A DNA stretch of 15,198 nucleotides from JAYQUR01 sp038133505 (GCA_038133505.1 JAYPTI010000080.1:1-15198); one strand, 5' to 3'. Positions 1 to 8,492 are shown, counted from the first letter of the stretch. Program-made: numbers and translations. Notes: generated by a model from the sequence alone, not told the origin.

Positions 1-341
1 AGCACGCGCTGCGCCGCTATCCCAACGGCGAAGAGCGCTGCATCGCCTGCAAGCTGTGCGAAGCGATCTGCCCGGCGCAGGCGATCACCATAGAAGCCGA
101 GCCGCGCGCGGACGGCAGCCGCCGGACGACGCGCTACGACATCGACATGACCAAGTGCATCTATTGCGGCTTCTGCCAGGAAGCCTGCCCGGTCGACGCG
201 ATCGTCGAGGGCCCGAACTTCGAGTTCGCGACCGAGACCCGCGAAGAGCTGATGTACAACAAGGACAAGCTTCTCTCCAACGGCGACCGTTGGGAAACCC
301 ACCTCGCGCAACGCCTCTCGGCCGACGCGCCCTATCGTTGA
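1..341 (+). CDS. nuoI: NADH-quinone oxidoreductase subunit I (complex I), 3' part
   Basis: This is the C-terminal 112 codons of the complex I subunit that carries iron-sulfur clusters N6a and N6b and passes electrons toward N2 in the peripheral arm. The reading frame enters at base 3. Two complete 4Fe-4S ligand motifs are visible, CIACKLCEAICP (codons from base 39) and CIYCGFCQEACP (codons from base 156), which are the signature of NuoI. The stop is TGA at 339-341. Full-length alphaproteobacterial NuoI is usually about 160-165 residues, so roughly 50 N-terminal residues lie before the window. The next gene begins only 7 bp downstream, and it is not nuoJ as in most nuo operons. Identification is very secure. 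Confidence 0.97.
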   Translation, partial: HALRRYPNGEERCIACKLCEAICPAQAITIEAEPRADGSRRTTRYDIDMTKCIYCGFCQEACPVDAIVEGPNFEFATETREELMYNKDKLLSNGDRWETHLAQRLSADAPYR

Positions 342-348
342 CGGATCG

Positions 349-1107
349 ATGACGACCACGCCGCTGGATAACGCATACGCGACCGCGATGTCGGACTCGA
401 ACCGGCAGAACGAGTTCTATGGGCTTTTGCTGGAAACCGAGCTGTATTTCCCGGTGATCGAGACCGATCCCGCGAAGGTCTCGGAGGTTCCGGACGCGAA
501 CAGCGACACGCTGTCACCGCTGCTGCTCGACATCGAGGGCGCGCCCGTCCTGCCGATCTTCGACACGCAGGAGCGGCTTGCCGACTGGGCCGAAGGCACC
601 GAGATGCGCTTCGGCGGCATGCCCGGCTACGCCATCGTCGAGATGGCGGCGGCGCAGGACCCGGTGGTCCAGATCGCTTTCAACGTCGGACAGGAATCCT
701 TCCACCACATGGTGGTCGAGGAAGTGTCGTGGCTGAACGAGGCCTGGCAGTCGATGCGCGAGGCGATCGACATGGACGCCGACGCCGAAATCAGTCTTGC
801 GGTTCCGGCGGACGATTACCGCGAACTGAAGGACGCGCTTGTCTCGCGCATGGAAACGATGCCGGAGATCGAGCGCGCCTACGTCGTTCTCGTCGAAGGG
901 CTGTCGGAGGACGTGCCACGCGATATCTGCGTCGTCCTCGAAGTCGCAGAGGCGGCGGAAGGCAACCGGATCGCCGAAGAGCTGGTGCCGACGGCCGCCG
1001 CGCACGAGCCTGCGGGAGAGTCCGTCGTCATTTCGGGTAACCAGCCCCGAATTCTCGCTTTCGCGCAGTCCGAAACCCAACCCTTTTACCAACGGCTGGC
1101 AGCATGA
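349..1107 (+). CDS. SseB-like two-domain protein inserted between nuoI and nuoJ
   Basis: A 252-residue soluble protein with no signal peptide or membrane segment. Residues about 18-128 resemble the SseB N-terminal domain: a helix running into LYFPV, a leucine-rich stretch, then LPIFDTQERLADWAEG and a late FNVG (111-114) where family members often have NPG. Residues about 146-232 resemble the SseB C-terminal domain, with IERAYVVLVEG (174-184). SseB proteins are named for enhanced serine sensitivity when overproduced in E. coli; their molecular role is unknown. The gene starts 7 bp after nuoI, and its TGA overlaps the nuoJ ATG in an ATGA junction, so it is embedded in the operon and probably coupled to nuoJ translation. 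The protein is acidic. An alternative start at 388 would remove 13 residues. The family call is from motif recognition, not a profile search; a role in complex I assembly or regulation is inference from position. Confidence 0.75.
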   Translation: MTTTPLDNAYATAMSDSNRQNEFYGLLLETELYFPVIETDPAKVSEVPDANSDTLSPLLLDIEGAPVLPIFDTQERLADWAEGTEMRFGGMPGYAIVEMAAAQDPVVQIAFNVGQESFHHMVVEEVSWLNEAWQSMREAIDMDADAEISLAVPADDYRELKDALVSRMETMPEIERAYVVLVEGLSEDVPRDICVVLEVAEAAEGNRIAEELVPTAAAHEPAGESVVISGNQPRILAFAQSETQPFYQRLAA

Positions 1108-1718
1108 TCATTCCGGCGATCGCATTCTACGTCTTTGCCGCGGTGACCGTGGCCGCGGGCGTAATGGTCATTTCGGCCCGCAACCCGGTCCACTCGGTGC
1201 TGTTCCTGATCCTCGCATTCTTCAACGCGACCGGCCTGTTCGTGCTGATGGGCGCCGAGTTCATCGCGATGATCCTGGTCATCGTCTATGTCGGCGCCGT
1301 CGCCGTGCTTTTCCTGTTCGTCGTCATGATGCTCGACATCAACTTCGTGGAGCTGCGCCAGGGCTTCCTGCAGTACCTGCCCATCGGCGCGCTGGTCGGG
1401 CTCGTGCTGCTGGCGGAACTGGTGCTGATCCTGGGGAGCTGGGCGGTGGCGCCCGACGTGGCCGACAGGGCGGGCGCGCCGACGCCGGCGATCGCGCAGG
1501 CGACGAACACGCATGCCATCGGCGGCGTGCTCTACACCGACTACATCTACCTGTTCCAGGCCGCCGGCGTGATCCTGCTGATCGCGATGATGGGCGCCAT
1601 CGTGCTCACGCTGCGCTCGCGCGAGGGCGTCAAGCGCCAGCGCATTTCGCAGCAGGTGTCGCGGTCGCGGGAAGACTCGGTGGAAATCAAGTCGGTCGAA
1701 CCGAGGAGCGGGGTCTGA
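1104..1718 (+). CDS. nuoJ: NADH-quinone oxidoreductase subunit J
   Basis: A 204-residue integral membrane subunit of the complex I membrane arm (ND6 homologue), next to the quinone-site end of the arm. Hydrophobic segments lie at about residues 2-24, 30-50, 54-78, 90-113 and 146-171, giving the expected five helices. The conserved third-helix signature YVGAVAVLFLFVVMML (from residue 62) is intact; in the family this helix undergoes the conformational change linked to proton pumping. A charged tail follows residue 171. The ATG at 1104 overlaps the stop of the SseB-like gene by four bases (ATGA). Length is normal for the family (about 200 residues). Confidence 0.96.
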   Translation: MIIPAIAFYVFAAVTVAAGVMVISARNPVHSVLFLILAFFNATGLFVLMGAEFIAMILVIVYVGAVAVLFLFVVMMLDINFVELRQGFLQYLPIGALVGLVLLAELVLILGSWAVAPDVADRAGAPTPAIAQATNTHAIGGVLYTDYIYLFQAAGVILLIAMMGAIVLTLRSREGVKRQRISQQVSRSREDSVEIKSVEPRSGV

Positions 1719-1720
1719 TC

Positions 1721-2032
1721 ATGCTCGAAATCGGTCTTTCCCATTATCTGACGGTCGCCGCGATCCTGTTCACGCTCGGCGTGTTCGGCATCTTCCTGAA
1801 CCGGAAGAACGTGATCATCATCCTGATGTCGATCGAACTGATCCTGCTGTCGGTGAACATCAATCTCGTCGCTTTCTCGGTGCACCTGAACGATCTCGTC
1901 GGGCAGGTCTTCGCGCTGCTGGTGCTTGCCATCGCGGCGGCGGAAGCGGCCATCGGGCTCGCCGTGATCGTCGTCTATTTCCGCAACCGCGGCTCGATCG
2001 CGGTCGAAGACATAAACCTGATGAAGGGCTAG
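1721..2032 (+). CDS. nuoK: NADH-quinone oxidoreductase subunit K
   Basis: A 103-residue, three-helix membrane subunit (ND4L homologue) of complex I. It contributes to a proton channel between NuoJ/NuoA and NuoN. The two membrane-embedded glutamates essential in the family are present at E39 (in MSIELILLSVN) and E75 (in AAAEAAIGLA), matching E36 and E72 of E. coli NuoK. The C-terminal sequence RGSIAVEDINLMKG is typical of alphaproteobacteria. The frame is open far upstream through nuoJ, so the start was set by family length and by homology to the N-terminal EIGLSHYLTV. It begins 2 bp after nuoJ, with a GAGGAG Shine-Dalgarno-like run at 1703-1708, a somewhat long distance from the ATG. Confidence 0.96.
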   Translation: MLEIGLSHYLTVAAILFTLGVFGIFLNRKNVIIILMSIELILLSVNINLVAFSVHLNDLVGQVFALLVLAIAAAEAAIGLAVIVVYFRNRGSIAVEDINLMKG

Positions 2033-2039
2033 GGGCCGG

Positions 2040-3974
2040 ATGTACGCTCTCGCCATATTCCTGCCGCTGATCGGGGCGATCCTCGCCGGCTTCTTCGGCG
2101 CCTGGCTCAAGGACCGCGGCTCGCAGGTCGTGACCTGCGGGTGCATGCTGCTGTCGGCGGCGCTCGGCTGTGTGATCTTCGTCCAGGTCGCGCTCGGCGG
2201 CGAGCCGCAGACGATCGAGCTGTTCTCGTGGATCACGTCCGGCTCGTTCGATGTCAGCTGGACACTGCGCTTCGACCAGCTTACCGCGGTGATGATCTTC
2301 GTCGTGACCGTCGTCTCGTCGATGGTTCACGTCTATTCGATCGGCTACATGAGCCACGACCCGCACATTCCGCGGTTCATGGCCTATCTGAGCTTCTTCA
2401 CCTTCTTCATGCTGATGCTGGTGACGGCGGACAACCTGCTGCAACTGTTCTTCGGCTGGGAAGGCGTCGGCCTGTGCTCCTACCTGCTGATCGGCTTCTG
2501 GTACGAAAAGCCGGAGGCGAACGCGGCCGCGATCAAGGCGTTCATCGTCAACCGCGTCGGCGACTTCGGCTTCGCGCTGGGCATCATGGGCGTGTTCCTG
2601 ATGTTCAATTCGATCAGCTTCGAGACGATCTTCGCCGCAGCGCCGGGCAAGGCGGAAGCGACGATATCGTTCCTCGGCTACGAGGCGCACGCGATGACGA
2701 CGCTGTGCATCCTTCTGTTCATCGGCGCGATGGGCAAGTCGGCGCAGCTCGGGCTGCATACCTGGCTGCCGGACGCGATGGAGGGCCCGACGCCGGTCTC
2801 CGCGCTGATCCATGCCGCGACGATGGTGACCGCCGGCGTGTTCATGGTCGCGCGCCTTTCGCCGCTGTTCGAATACGCGCCCGATGCGCTGACGCTGGTG
2901 ACCATCGTCGGCGCGACGACGGCCTTCTTTGCGGCAACGGTCGGCATGTGCCAGACCGACATTAAGCGCGTGATCGCCTATTCGACCTGCAGCCAGCTCG
3001 GCTACATGTTCTTTGCCTGCGGCGTGTCGGCCTATTCGGCGGGCATCTTCCACCTGATGACGCATGCGTTCTTCAAGGCGCTGCTGTTCCTCGGCGCCGG
3101 TTCGGTGATCCATGCCATGTCCGGCGAGCAGGACATGCGCAAGATGGGCGGCATCTACAACAAGATCTGGGTGACCTACATCCTGATGTGGATCGGCAGT
3201 CTGGCCTTGGCCGGCATCCCGTTCTTCGCCGGGTTCTACTCCAAGGATCTCATCATCGAGGCGGCCTTCGGGGCCCACACCACGGTCGGCCAGTACGCGT
3301 TCTGGATGGGCATCATCGCGGCCATTTTGACGGCGTTCTATTCGTGGCGGCTGATCATCATGACGTTCCACGGCGATAGCCGCGCGGACGAGCGCACGCT
3401 GGCGCACGTCCATGAATCGCCGAAGATCATGCTGATCCCGCTGCTGGTTCTGGCGGCGGGCGCGCTGTTCTCCGGCTATCTCGGATACGAGTATTTCGTC
3501 GGCAACGAGCTGAAGGAGTTCTGGGGCAAGTCGATCCTGGTTCTCGAGGCGAACAATTCGATCGAGGCGGCGCATCACGTACCCGGCTGGGTGAAGATCC
3601 TGCCCATTGTGGTTGCCGTCGTCGGCATCCTCGCGGCGTACTACGCTTACATGATGAACAAGGACCTTCCCGGACGCATCGCGGCACGGTTCCGCGGCGT
3701 CTATCTGTTCCTGCTCAACAAATGGTACTTCGACGAGCTTTACGACTGGCTGTTCGTCAAGCCCGCGCACCGGCTCGGCCGCAATCTGTGGAAGGACGGC
3801 GACGGCGCCGTCATCGACGGGCTCGGCCCCGACGGCGTCGCGGCGGTGGCGCGCTACTGCGCGCAGCGGGTGGCGCGGCTGCAGTCGGGCTTCGTCTATC
3901 ACTACGCCTTCGCGATGCTGATCGGCGTCGCCGGCATCGTGACCTGGTATCTGTTCACGCGGCAGGGAGGCTAG
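2040..3974 (+). CDS. nuoL: NADH-quinone oxidoreductase subunit L
   Basis: A 644-residue antiporter-like subunit (ND5 homologue) at the far end of the complex I membrane arm. It forms one of the proton channels and carries the long lateral helix. Key charged residues are present: E141 in FFGWEGVGLCSYLL and K233 in MGKSAQLGLHTWLPDAMEG, followed by H258 in ALIHAATMVTAG. The C-terminal part (about residues 565-644) has the KWYFDELYD segment and a final transmembrane helix expected for the NuoL extension. Length is normal (E. coli NuoL is 613). It starts 7 bp after nuoK, with a purine-rich AGGGGCCGG just before the ATG, and ends 6 bp before nuoM. No frameshift or missing motif was seen. Confidence 0.97.
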   Translation: MYALAIFLPLIGAILAGFFGAWLKDRGSQVVTCGCMLLSAALGCVIFVQVALGGEPQTIELFSWITSGSFDVSWTLRFDQLTAVMIFVVTVVSSMVHVYSIGYMSHDPHIPRFMAYLSFFTFFMLMLVTADNLLQLFFGWEGVGLCSYLLIGFWYEKPEANAAAIKAFIVNRVGDFGFALGIMGVFLMFNSISFETIFAAAPGKAEATISFLGYEAHAMTTLCILLFIGAMGKSAQLGLHTWLPDAMEGPTPVSALIHAATMVTAGVFMVARLSPLFEYAPDALTLVTIVGATTAFFAATVGMCQTDIKRVIAYSTCSQLGYMFFACGVSAYSAGIFHLMTHAFFKALLFLGAGSVIHAMSGEQDMRKMGGIYNKIWVTYILMWIGSLALAGIPFFAGFYSKDLIIEAAFGAHTTVGQYAFWMGIIAAILTAFYSWRLIIMTFHGDSRADERTLAHVHESPKIMLIPLLVLAAGALFSGYLGYEYFVGNELKEFWGKSILVLEANNSIEAAHHVPGWVKILPIVVAVVGILAAYYAYMMNKDLPGRIAARFRGVYLFLLNKWYFDELYDWLFVKPAHRLGRNLWKDGDGAVIDGLGPDGVAAVARYCAQRVARLQSGFVYHYAFAMLIGVAGIVTWYLFTRQGG

Positions 3975-3980
3975 GGCGAG

Positions 3981-5495
3981 ATGATCGACTTTCCCATTCT
4001 CTCGCTCGTAACGTTCCTGCCGACGGTCGGCGCGATCGCGATCCTCCTGATCCGCGGCGACGAGGAGACTGTCGCGCGGAACGCCAGGGCCACCGCGCTG
4101 TGGACGTCGCTCGCGACCTTCGTCGCCTCGATCTTCCTGTGGACCGGCTTCGACAGCTCGACCGCGAACTTCCAGTTCGTCGAGAAGGTCGCGTGGATCC
4201 CGTCCTTCGGCATCACCTATCACATGGGCGTCGACGGCATTTCGGTCTTCTTCGTGCTGCTCTCGACCTTCCTGACGCCGCTCTGCGTGCTGGCGAGCTG
4301 GGAAGCGATCCGTACCCGCGTGAAGGAATACATGATCGCCTTCCTCGTCCTCGAGACGCTGATGGTGGGCATGTTCTGCGCGCTCGATTTCGTGCTGTTC
4401 TACATCTTCTTCGAAGGCGTGCTGATCCCGATGTTCCTGATCATCGGAATCTGGGGCGGCGCCCGGCGCGTCTATGCGGCATTCAAGTTCTTCCTCTACA
4501 CGCTGACCGGCTCGGTGCTGATGCTGATCGCGATCCTCGCGATCTATTTCGAGGCGGAGACGACTGATATCCCGGCGCTTCTGAAGGCGGCGCTCGACCC
4601 CGACATACAGATATGGCTGTGGCTCGCCTTCTTCGCGAGCTTCGCGGTCAAGGTGCCGATGTGGCCGGTCCACACGTGGCTTCCCGACGCGCACGTCGAG
4701 GCGCCGACGGCGGGCTCGGTTATCCTGGCCGGCGTTCTGCTGAAAATGGGCGCCTACGGTTTCCTGCGGTTTTCGGTGCCGATGCTGCCGTTCGCGACCG
4801 AGTTCTTCACGCCGCTGATCTATACGCTGTCGATCATCGCGATCATCTACACCTCGCTGGTCGCGCTCGCGCAGGAGGACATGAAGAAGCTGATCGCGTA
4901 TTCGTCCGTCGCGCACATGGGCTTCGTGACCATCGGCATCTTCACCCTGACCCATCAGGGCGTGCAGGGCGCGGTCGTCCAGATGATCAGCCACGGGTTC
5001 GTCTCCGGCGCGCTGTTCCTCTGCGTCGGCGTGGTCTACGACCGCATCCACAGCCGTGAAATCGCGATGTACGGCGGCCTTGTGGAGCGCATGCCGAAAT
5101 ACGCGCTGATCTTCATGGTGTTCATGCTGGCCTCGGTGGGTCTTCCGGGAACGAGCGGGTTCGTCGGCGAATTCCTCGTCCTCGTCGGCGCCTTCAAGGC
5201 GAATACCTGGGTAGCGCTGCTCGCGACCACCGGCATCATTCTGGGCGCCGCCTACATGCTCTTCCTCTATCGCCGGGTGATCTTCGGCAAGCTCGAGAAG
5301 GAGCATCTCAAGGGCATTCTCGATCTGAGCCCGCGCGAAGTACTCATCTTCGCGCCGCTGGTGATCGTGACGATCTGGATGGGCGTCTGGCCGGCGCCGT
5401 TCCTCGACGTGATGGATGCGTCCATCGCCAACCTGATCGATCAGCATCAGGCCGCAATGAAGGCGCTGGCGACCGCCGGCATGGCCGGAAATTAG
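3981..5495 (+). CDS. nuoM: NADH-quinone oxidoreductase subunit M
   Basis: A 504-residue antiporter-like membrane subunit (ND4 homologue), the middle proton channel of the complex I membrane arm. The pumping residues of the family are visible: E145 in YIFFEGVLIPMFL and K224 in FAVKVPMWPVHTWLPDAH. A second conserved lysine region, EDMKKLIAYSSVAHMGF, lies near residues 299-315. Length matches the family (about 500-510). The ATG at 3981 follows the nuoL stop by 6 bp; GGAGG at 3966-3970 inside the nuoL end can serve as ribosome binding site. The stop codon at 5493-5495 overlaps the Shine-Dalgarno sequence of nuoN. Confidence 0.97.
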   Translation: MIDFPILSLVTFLPTVGAIAILLIRGDEETVARNARATALWTSLATFVASIFLWTGFDSSTANFQFVEKVAWIPSFGITYHMGVDGISVFFVLLSTFLTPLCVLASWEAIRTRVKEYMIAFLVLETLMVGMFCALDFVLFYIFFEGVLIPMFLIIGIWGGARRVYAAFKFFLYTLTGSVLMLIAILAIYFEAETTDIPALLKAALDPDIQIWLWLAFFASFAVKVPMWPVHTWLPDAHVEAPTAGSVILAGVLLKMGAYGFLRFSVPMLPFATEFFTPLIYTLSIIAIIYTSLVALAQEDMKKLIAYSSVAHMGFVTIGIFTLTHQGVQGAVVQMISHGFVSGALFLCVGVVYDRIHSREIAMYGGLVERMPKYALIFMVFMLASVGLPGTSGFVGEFLVLVGAFKANTWVALLATTGIILGAAYMLFLYRRVIFGKLEKEHLKGILDLSPREVLIFAPLVIVTIWMGVWPAPFLDVMDASIANLIDQHQAAMKALATAGMAGN

Positions 5496-5503
5496 GAGAG
5501 GGG
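5494..5503 (+). promoter_or_regulatory. Ribosome binding site of nuoN
   Basis: The run AGGAGAGGGG overlaps the nuoM stop codon. Its AGGAG core ends 6 bases before the ATG at 5505. It is the strongest Shine-Dalgarno sequence within the nuo part of the window, and it favours the start at 5505 over the in-frame ATG at 5514. Confidence 0.75.
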
Positions 5504-5504
5504 T

Positions 5505-6965
5505 ATGTCGAATATGGTGACATCGGCCGACCTCGTGCCGGTCCTTCCCGAGCTCGTCCTCGCCCTGCTGTCGATGGCGTTGCTGATGTTCGGCGTCTTC
5601 CGGGGCGACCGGTCGTCCAAGACGGTTTCGTGGCTCGCAGTCCTTGCGCTTGTCGTCGCGGCGGTTCTCGTCTCGTCCTTGCCGGACGGAACGCAAACGG
5701 CGTTCCGCGGCCAGTTCATCGTCGACCAGTTCGGCAAGTTCATGAAATGGCTGGTCCTGCTCGGCTCGGCGCTCGCGATCGTCATGTCGCTCAATTACAA
5801 CGAGCGCGAAGGCATCGAGCGGTTCGAATACCCGGTGCTGATCCTGTTCGCGTCTCTCGGCATGCTGATGATGGTGTCGGCGAACGACCTGATCTCGCTC
5901 TATGTCGGCCTCGAGTTGCAGAGCCTGTCGCTTTACGTGATCGCCGCGTTCCGGCGGGATTCCACCAAATCCTCCGAAGCGGGCCTCAAGTATTTCGTCC
6001 TCGGCGCGCTGTCGTCGGGTATGCTTCTTTACGGCGCGTCGATGATCTACGGCTTCGCCGGGACGACCCGGTTCGATTCGCTGGCGTCGTTGTTCACGGG
6101 CCCCAATGCCGACCCGCCGGTGGGCGTGATCGTCGGCCTCGTGTTCCTGTTGGCGGGCCTTGCGTTCAAGGTATCGGCGGTGCCGTTCCATATGTGGACG
6201 CCGGACGTCTACGAGGGCGCGCCGACGCCGGTGACGGCTTTCTTCGCGGTGGCGCCCAAGATCGCGGCGATCGCGCTGCTCGTCCGCACGATGCTGGGGC
6301 CGTTCGGCGAACTTTTCGCTCAGTGGCAGCAGATCATCGTCTTCATTTCCATCGCGTCGATGGTGCTCGGCGCCCTCGCGGCCATCTGGCAGACGAACAT
6401 CAAGCGGCTGATGGCCTACAGCTCCATCGGTCACGTCGGCTACGCGCTGATCGGCCTCGCGGCCGGCTCGGTCGAAGGCGTCCGCGGTATCGCCATCTAC
6501 ATGGCGATCTATCTCGCCATGAACGTCGGCACGTTCTGCTGCATCCTGTCGATGCGCCGCCAGGGCCGCCTCGTCGAAGGCATAGACGATCTCGCCGGGC
6601 TGGCGCGCAATCAGCCGATGATGGCGGCCGCGCTCGCGGTCTTCATGTTCTCGATGGCCGGCATTCCGCCGCTCGCAGGGTTCTTCGGCAAGGTCTACAT
6701 CTTCATGTCGGCGGTGAACGAAGGGCTCTACGTGCTCGCGATCATCGGCGTGCTGTCGAGCGTCATCGGCGCCTTCTACTACCTGCGCATCGTCAAGATC
6801 ATGTATTTCGACGATCCCGCGGACGCGTTCGAGGGCACGGCAGGCAGAGAGGTCGGGATCGTAATGGGCGTCGCGGCGCTGTTCACGCTGCTGTTCATCG
6901 TCTATCCGGCGCCGCTCGAAGCCGCGGCCGGCGCGGCCGCCTCGGTTCTATTCGCCGCCGGATAG
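5505..6965 (+). CDS. nuoN: NADH-quinone oxidoreductase subunit N
   Basis: A 486-residue antiporter-like subunit (ND2 homologue), the proton channel closest to the quinone end of the membrane arm. The conserved glutamate is E137 in YVGLELQSLSLYV, and the conserved lysine is K222 in LAFKVSAVPFHMW, followed by TPDVYEGAPTPVTAFF. The motif IKRLMAYSSIGHVGYAL near residue 300 contains the further lysine of the half-channel. Length equals that of E. coli NuoN (485). It completes the complex I operon in standard order. Only 25 bp separate it from birA, with no convincing terminator, so transcription probably continues. Confidence 0.97.
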   Translation: MSNMVTSADLVPVLPELVLALLSMALLMFGVFRGDRSSKTVSWLAVLALVVAAVLVSSLPDGTQTAFRGQFIVDQFGKFMKWLVLLGSALAIVMSLNYNEREGIERFEYPVLILFASLGMLMMVSANDLISLYVGLELQSLSLYVIAAFRRDSTKSSEAGLKYFVLGALSSGMLLYGASMIYGFAGTTRFDSLASLFTGPNADPPVGVIVGLVFLLAGLAFKVSAVPFHMWTPDVYEGAPTPVTAFFAVAPKIAAIALLVRTMLGPFGELFAQWQQIIVFISIASMVLGALAAIWQTNIKRLMAYSSIGHVGYALIGLAAGSVEGVRGIAIYMAIYLAMNVGTFCCILSMRRQGRLVEGIDDLAGLARNQPMMAAALAVFMFSMAGIPPLAGFFGKVYIFMSAVNEGLYVLAIIGVLSSVIGAFYYLRIVKIMYFDDPADAFEGTAGREVGIVMGVAALFTLLFIVYPAPLEAAAGAAASVLFAAG

Positions 6966-6990
6966 GATCGCTCCCCGGGGCGGGGATCGC

Positions 6991-7710
6991 ATGACGCCTG
7001 CAGAAGACGGTATTCAGCGTTTCGAGACGCTCGACGGAACCAACGCGGAAGCGCTCCGCCAGGGAGCCCGGCCGGGGACGGTGATCGTCGCCGCGTCCCA
7101 GTCTGCGGGCCGCGGGCGGGCGGGCAGGAGCTGGGACTCGCCGACCGGCAATCTCTACATGACGCTTTGCGCGGCTGTCCCGGACGGCCGGAACCCGGCG
7201 CAGCTGTCGTTCGCCGCGGCGCTCGCGGTGATCGACGCGCTTCGCGAGATCGCGCCGGAAGGGGCGTTTGCGCTGAAATGGCCCAACGATGTGCTGCTTT
7301 CGGGGCGCAAGGTCGCGGGGATTTTGATCGAGGCGGGCGACGCCGGGTATGCCGTGGGCATCGGTGTCAATCTCCTCAACTCGCCGCCGGAAGGCGAGGT
7401 TCGCGTTTCGGCAACTCACCTGGCGGCGGCCATCGGCCGAACGGTCTCCCCGGACGATCTGACGGCGTCGATCTGCCGGACATTCGCCGGCTGGGCGTCC
7501 CGGTGGCGGGAGGACGGGTTCCCGGGCCTTCGCGCCGCATGGCTTGCCTCGGCCCATGGGATAGGCGATACCATCGCGGCATCCACGGGGACGGACAGGC
7601 TTACCGGCATCTTCGTCGGGGTCGATGAAGACGGCGGATTGCTCGTGGACGATTTCGACGGCCGACGGCATGCGATTGCCGCCGGCGACGTGGTGTTCAC
7701 AGGGGCGTAA
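6991..7710 (+). CDS. birA: Biotin--[acetyl-CoA-carboxylase] ligase, monofunctional
   Basis: A 239-residue biotin protein ligase that makes biotinyl-AMP and transfers biotin to the lysine of carboxylase carrier domains. The biotinyl-AMP loop GRGRAGR is at residues 40-46, KWPNDVLL at 96-103, KVAGILIE at 107-114 and the glycine-rich VGIGVN at 122-127. A small C-terminal domain follows to residue 239. There is no N-terminal winged-helix domain, so this is the monofunctional type and should not repress biotin genes as E. coli BirA does. It lies 25 bp after nuoN and 8 bp before coaX, a neighbourhood common in alphaproteobacteria. The ATG at 6991 is preceded by a GGGGATCGC run that may act as a weak ribosome binding site. 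Confidence 0.93.
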   Translation: MTPAEDGIQRFETLDGTNAEALRQGARPGTVIVAASQSAGRGRAGRSWDSPTGNLYMTLCAAVPDGRNPAQLSFAAALAVIDALREIAPEGAFALKWPNDVLLSGRKVAGILIEAGDAGYAVGIGVNLLNSPPEGEVRVSATHLAAAIGRTVSPDDLTASICRTFAGWASRWREDGFPGLRAAWLASAHGIGDTIAASTGTDRLTGIFVGVDEDGGLLVDDFDGRRHAIAAGDVVFTGA

Positions 7711-7718
7711 CGGACGGC

Positions 7719-8492
7719 ATGCTACTCGCCATCGATTCCGGAAATACGAACATCGTGTTCGCGCTGTACGACGGCGACCGGCAGTGCGGCGTCTGGCGAC
7801 GGGCGAACGATAACCGGCGGACGGCCGACGAATACGGCGTCTGGCTGCTGCAGCTCATGGAGCATGCCAAGCTCCACCCCGAGGACGTCGATGCGGCGAT
7901 TATCGCCACCGTCGTTCCGGACACGCTTTTCAACCTGAAGGGCCTGTGCCGCACCTATTTCAAGGTGGACCCGGTCGTCGTCGGCGATAGCGGAGTCGAG
8001 CTCGGCATCGACGTGCTGGTCGACGCGCCGGAATCCGTCGGCGCCGACCGGCTCGTCAACGCGGTCGCGGCGCACGAAGAGTACGGCGGGCCGTTGATCA
8101 TCGTCGACTTCGGCACCGCGACGACGTTCGACGTGATCGACGACAAAGGGAATTACGCGGGCGGCGTGATCGCGCCCGGCATCAATCTGTCGATCGAGGC
8201 GCTCCACCAGGCAGCCGCCATGCTGCCCAGGGTATCCGTCGAACGGCCGCCAACGGTAATCGGCAAGCGCACGACACCGGCGATGCAGTCCGGTATCTAT
8301 TGGGGGTATGTCGGCCTCATAGAGGGGCTCGTGACCCGCATTCGCGCCGAATACGGGGCGGATCTGGCCGTCGTGGCGACGGGCGGGCTGGCGCCTCTGT
8401 TCGATGCGGCGACCGACGCCATCGGAACCGTCGACGGAGATCTCACCCTCCGCGGACTCGTCAGCATCCATGCCCGGAACAAACGCGGATGA
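7719..8492 (+). CDS. coaX: Type III pantothenate kinase
   Basis: A 257-residue ASKHA-fold kinase that phosphorylates pantothenate, the first step of coenzyme A synthesis. The N-terminal phosphate-binding motif IDSGNTNIVFAL starts at residue 5 with the catalytic aspartate D6. GADRLVN (108-114) contributes to pantothenate binding, DFGTATTFDV (130-139) is the second phosphate motif, and GGVIAPG (147-153) and VVATGGLAP follow. Length is exactly typical of CoaX (about 255-260). The type III enzyme is known to be insensitive to CoA feedback and to need a monovalent cation. It begins 8 bp after birA, and its TGA overlaps the rnj ATG. Confidence 0.95.
   Translation: MLLAIDSGNTNIVFALYDGDRQCGVWRRANDNRRTADEYGVWLLQLMEHAKLHPEDVDAAIIATVVPDTLFNLKGLCRTYFKVDPVVVGDSGVELGIDVLVDAPESVGADRLVNAVAAHEEYGGPLIIVDFGTATTFDVIDDKGNYAGGVIAPGINLSIEALHQAAAMLPRVSVERPPTVIGKRTTPAMQSGIYWGYVGLIEGLVTRIRAEYGADLAVVATGGLAPLFDAATDAIGTVDGDLTLRGLVSIHARNKRG

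Noticed and set aside
839..1720. Long frame leading into nuoK from within the SseB-like gene
   Set aside because: NuoK proteins are about 100 residues and the upstream part is low-complexity shadow of nuoJ; only 1721-2032 is coding.
1860..6434. A 1524-codon open frame on the minus strand opposite nuoK to nuoN
   Set aside because: The product is rich in His, Arg, Asp, Glu and Gln with no domain-like pattern. It mirrors strongly biased GC-rich codons of the real nuo genes. The opposite strand encodes clear complex I subunits throughout.
6965..6990. GC-rich motif between nuoN and birA with a repeated GGATCGC and a possible CCCC/GGGG hairpin
   Set aside because: The stem is only five pairs with several alternative registers and no T-run, so it is not a convincing terminator or attenuator.
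8300..8488. N-terminal extension of ribonuclease J by 63 codons
   Set aside because: The added residues are arginine-rich and overlap coaX out of frame. RNase J homology begins at the ATG 8489, which makes an ATGA overlap with coaX.
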